Source: an uncultured Duncaniella sp. | GTDB lineage: Bacteria; Bacteroidota; Bacteroidia; Bacteroidales; Muribaculaceae | Length of the DNA: 64,000 nucleotides | Assembly (NCBI RefSeq): GCF_910577345.1 | Contig: NZ_CAJTMT010000013.1 | Span: forward strand, 25,463 to 89,462 | Direction of reading: 5' to 3' | Shown here: positions 63,003-64,000 of the stretch, piece by piece | Layout: each line of letters starts with the position of its first letter | How positions within the stretch are numbered: position 1 is the stretch's first letter | Made by a program: the position numbers and the translations under genes | Notes under the pieces: model-generated | What the model saw: the letters and a program-made list of their open reading frames with translations, nothing else | What the model was told of the DNA's origin: nothing | Database searches by the model: none

Positions 63003-64000
63003 ATGTCCTCGAATTCTATGATAGGATTAAAGAAAATATATAAAAGACGAAATCTCCCCAATGGATGGAAAGAGGTTCGAATCGCTGATGTATTTAAGAC
63101 TGGGTCAGGCGCGACACCGACTGCTTCCAATCCCGCATACTATACCAATGGGACAATTCCGTGGATAAATAGTGGAGAATTGAACAGCGCGACTATATCT
63201 GAACCTCAAAATTTTATTACCCAAAGTGGATATGAGAATAGCTCGACTAAAATGTACCCCAAAGATACAGTTTTAGTTGCAATGTATGGGGCTACAGCAG
63301 GTAAAACTTCAATACTTAAAATACCTGCATGCACAAATCAAGCCATTTGCGCGATTCTGCCACATAAAGATTTTTCGCCACTTTTTGTAAAATACTATAT
63401 TGAGAACTTATATTCTCATTTAGTTTCACTTAGTTCTGGATCTGCAAGAGACAATATTTCACAAGATACCATTAAAGAGTTAAAAATCTATTGTCCCTCG
63501 ACATTAGAAGGTCAAATGCGCCTTATTGAAATACTTAATCTTATTGACCGTAAGATTGCGCTTAATCGTGAGATAAATCGCAATTTAGAGGCGATGGCCC
63601 GTCAGCTCTACGACTATTGGTTCGTGCAGTTCGACTTCCCTGATGAGAACGGCAAGCCCTACAAGTCGAGCGGCGGCAAAATGGTCTGGAATGAAAAGCT
63701 GAAGCGTGAGATTCCTGAAGGCTGGACAGATGTTAGGCTTGATTCATTAACTTCAATCTTTACAGGCAAAAAAGATGTCGCCAAAGTCAAGCCCGGGTCA
63801 TATAAATTTTTTTCCTGTGCTCCAGACCCCATTCCGTCTAACGAATATATTATTGACGGAGATGCCATTTTGGTTTCCGGTAATGGAAGTTATACTGGAA
63901 GGGTCATGTTTTATTCTGGTAAGGCGGACTTATATCAACGTACATATGGATGCATAGTTTCTGATAAAGTAGGGAATATAATGCCTTTCCTGTATTTCAC
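63003..64000 (+). CDS. hsdS: Type I restriction enzyme, S subunit (partial, runs off the window)
   Basis: The frame from the ATG at 63003 (or 63018) stays open to the window end, 332 codons so far. A first target-recognition domain (NLPNGWKEVRIADVFKTGSG-like start, about 20-175) is followed by the central conserved helix (LNREINRNLEAMARQLYDYW, near 186-206) and the start of a second target-recognition domain (about 235 on, with EIPEGW). It reads the DNA target for HsdM and HsdR. The second domain is cut by the window. Confidence 0.93.
   Translation, partial: MSSNSMIGLKKIYKRRNLPNGWKEVRIADVFKTGSGATPTASNPAYYTNGTIPWINSGELNSATISEPQNFITQSGYENSSTKMYPKDTVLVAMYGATAGKTSILKIPACTNQAICAILPHKDFSPLFVKYYIENLYSHLVSLSSGSARDNISQDTIKELKIYCPSTLEGQMRLIEILNLIDRKIALNREINRNLEAMARQLYDYWFVQFDFPDENGKPYKSSGGKMVWNEKLKREIPEGWTDVRLDSLTSIFTGKKDVAKVKPGSYKFFSCAPDPIPSNEYIIDGDAILVSGNGSYTGRVMFYSGKADLYQRTYGCIVSDKVGNIMPFLYF

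Larger units (their letters stand above)
47700..64000. mobile_element. Integrative mobilizable element carrying a type I restriction system (right end not in window)
   Basis: Gene order: multi-HTH regulator, tyrosine integrase, membrane protein, excisionase-like protein, DUF3987 protein, candidate oriT, MobC, relaxase, coiled-coil membrane protein, two small paralogues, then a restriction-modification operon. This backbone resembles Bacteroides mobilizable units (NBU and Tn4555-like), which use helper conjugative elements for transfer. There are no mating-pore genes. The left end lies just after mnmE; its exact base is not determined. Confidence 0.8.

Noticed and set aside
63076..63090. GGTTCGAATCG resembling a tRNA T-loop
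   Set aside because: It is inside hsdS, with no acceptor or anticodon arms around it.

Overview
The window looks like a chromosome segment of a Bacteroidales gut bacterium, probably a Muribaculaceae member. Supporting signs are: sigma-ABfr type promoters (TTTG, about 19-20 bases, TAnnTTTG) before several genes; no obvious Shine-Dalgarno sites; lipoproteins with acidic residues after the lipid-bearing cysteine; type IX secretion (T9SS) parts (PorQ, PorE and a cargo with a C-terminal sorting domain); BACON and BspA-type surface proteins; a TonB-dependent receptor with an N-terminal carboxypeptidase-like domain; a meso-diaminopimelate dehydrogenase; and an EF-G paralogue with a degenerate G domain. 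The family-level placement is an inference from style, not from a marker gene. I saw no rRNA, tRNA or CRISPR array.

Region 1 to 47.7 kb is host core and surface functions. In order: a small stress membrane protein; a large BACON/leucine-rich lipoprotein; a probable T9SS cargo; a receiver-fused pyruvate-phosphate-dikinase-like protein; a TonB-like protein; a porQ-cmk-ispH-exonuclease-lipoprotein operon; thrC; a phospholipid acyltransferase and omega-amidase; an Hsp15-pth-rplY block on the minus strand; a histidine phosphatase; a TonB-dependent receptor with its lipoprotein; merR-mltG; an AraC regulator; a TPR protein with rsgA; ddh; pta-ackA; porE; a KilA-N protein; typA; a secreted nuclease; a two-gene 3-amino-3,6-dideoxyhexose pathway (fdtB, fdtA); EF-G2; an acetyltransferase; and mnmE. 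Convergent gene ends are repeatedly closed by long, nearly perfect hairpins.

Region 47.7 to 64 kb is an integrative mobilizable element lying directly against the 3' end of mnmE. Its order is: phased direct repeats, a zinc-finger protein with four helix-turn-helix modules, a tyrosine integrase, a membrane protein, an excisionase-like gene, a DUF3987 P-loop protein, a probable oriT, MobC, a MobP-type relaxase, a membrane/coiled-coil protein, and a pair of paralogous small genes of which the second carries an amber stop. The cargo that follows is a type I restriction-modification operon (XRE regulator, hsdR, hsdM, a RhuM-family gene, and hsdS running off the window). The right end of the element is not in view.

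The most unusual items are: an mnmE gene with two different in-frame tandem-repeat arrays inside its GTPase domain; the likely use of the mnmE 3' end as an integration site; a repeated element preceding both the integrase and the excisionase-like gene; a candidate operator over the restriction-operon promoter; and a dispersed intergenic inverted-repeat family with two copies here.
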